Of a stretch of DNA of 64,000 bases, positions 63,211 through 64,000 are shown piece after piece. A model generated the notes under the pieces. The model did no database searches. It was not told the DNA's origin and worked only from the letters and a program-made list of their open reading frames with translations. This stretch comes from Cunninghamella blakesleeana (taxonomy: Eukaryota; Mucoromycota; Mucoromycetes; Mucorales; Cunninghamellaceae). Made by a program: the position numbers and the translations under genes. Where the stretch lies: contig JAFCIZ010000001.1 of the NCBI GenBank assembly GCA_017871115.1, positions 1,531,501-1,595,500 of the forward strand, written 5' to 3'. How positions within the stretch are numbered: position 1 is the stretch's first letter; each line of letters starts with the position of its first letter.

Positions 63211-64000
63211 ATGGATGGATATACTATTTTTGCTTCAAGTATAGCTGCTCTAACAGCGAGAATATGTACTCATCCAAGTAAGCCTTAATTTTTTTTTTAT
63301 TTTTTCCTCCTTTTATAACTTCTAAAAGTAAGAACTGACTTCAATTTATATTTCTCTTTTTTTTAAAAAATAAATAAATCCTTTGCTCTTTCTCTCTTAT
63401 AAAGTGGACACGATTAAAACAAGATTACAAGCAAACAATAAACCTAAATTATCAGGACAAACTTATAAAGAATGGATTTATCATTCGATATTATGTAATA
63501 CTGATACCAATATTAAGTCAACCACCACCACCACCTCCGCAGCAAATATTAGAAAGTTATTAATAGTGAGACACCTTTATAGTGGATTGCCAGTAACATT
63601 ATTATTTTCAGTACCAGCACTTTCTGTTTACTTATCTTGTTATGAAGCTACTAAAAGGTATCTAGATCATTCCAATATACTTGGGTATCAACAGTTAGGA
63701 AATCATATGATCTCTGGTGGTATGGCTGAAATCATGGCGGGTACTCTATTTACACCTATGGAAGTGTTAAAAAATCAACTACAAACAGCACCCTCTTCTT
63801 CCTCGACCACTTCTTCCACTGCTAATACCACCGTACAACTAGCAAAACGTATTTATCAACAAGAAGGTATCGCTGGATTTTTTAAAGGGTACTGGATGGG
63901 ATTAGTTGTGTTTTTACCACATACAATGATTTATTTTTCTACTTATGAATATTTAAAATTAAAATGTGCCAATTATTATACAAAAAAGGAAAATACAACA
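63211..64000 (+). CDS. Mitochondrial carrier (SLC25) family protein, partial
   Basis: Inner-membrane solute carrier. Exons: 63211-63277 and 63405 to beyond 64000. The junction is in phase and restores the carrier signature HP-MDTIKTRLQ (variant PxDxxKxR). The second repeat shows TPMEVLKNQLQ. Other features: ASSIAALTARICTHP helix 1, RHLYSGLPVTLLFSVPALSV, and GIAGFFKGYWMGLVVFLPHTM. A poly-Thr/Ser stretch sits in each loop. It resembles the SLC25A44/YMC-like group only loosely, and the substrate cannot be assigned. The third repeat lies outside the window. Confidence 0.85.

Overview
This 64 kb window is nuclear DNA from an early-diverging fungus, most likely Mucoromycota and probably Mucorales. 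The assignment is inferred. Intergenic DNA is extremely A/T-rich, most genes carry short GT-AG introns (roughly 70-260 nt), and coding regions are full of Asn/Gln/His runs. The gene set is fungal: glycogen synthase, low-specificity threonine aldolase, a NuA4 Eaf1/Vid21 scaffold, SOF1, BUD31, DCN1 and a secreted subtilase. No rRNA, tRNA, CRISPR array or intact transposon was recognised. I rebuilt exon structures by hand from splice sites, reading phase and family similarity.

Layout. 1-2449 (-): 5' part of RAD54, running off the left edge. 3716-7915 (+): Gln-rich GLI/ZIC-like C2H2 transcription factor. 8531-10304 (+): SOF1/DCAF13, whose first coding exon is only the ATG. 10700-12116 (-): DCN1-like neddylation factor. 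14375-14944 (+): NDP-kinase-domain protein with an N-terminal membrane segment. 15295-16843 (-): threonine aldolase. 17657-19064 (+): PQ-loop vacuolar transporter. 20449-23774 (+): large type II membrane glycosyltransferase-like protein. 24265-25866 (+): pyruvate dehydrogenase E1 alpha. 28070-31134 (-): glycogen synthase with a 12-nt internal exon. 33032-36368 (-): PX-domain AGC kinase resembling SGK3. 37499-39464 (+): secreted proteinase-K-like subtilase. 43132-46986 (-): LtrA-family membrane protein. 49820-49957 (+): tiny secreted peptide precursor with a Lys-Arg site. 52158-57328 (+): EAF1/VID21. 58165-58639 (-): free-standing protein resembling only the calcineurin A regulatory tail. 59844-60991 (+): SAM methyltransferase. 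61327-62010 (-): BUD31. 62374-62841 (+): 3CxxC-type zinc protein. 63211-64000 (+): mitochondrial carrier, cut by the right edge.

Most genes are unrelated housekeeping or regulatory genes in ordinary eukaryotic order; there is no operon or obvious metabolic cluster. Two themes recur. One is signalling and protein control: PX-AGC kinase, calcineurin-tail protein, DCN1 and EAF1. The other is the secretory or endomembrane route: subtilase, Lys-Arg peptide, glycosyltransferase, membrane NDPK-like protein, PQ-loop transporter and LtrA protein.

The best candidates for something undescribed are the stand-alone calcineurin-tail protein (58165-58639) and the Kex2-type mini-peptide (49820-49957). The long gene-poor stretches at 12117-14374, 25867-28069, 31135-33031, 39465-43131 and 46987-52157 are mostly simple A/T sequence. 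They hold one probable broken coding relic (41827-42264, -), a degenerate tandem array (13053-13210), a perfect hexanucleotide microsatellite (47359-47442) and many T-run/A-run palindromes.
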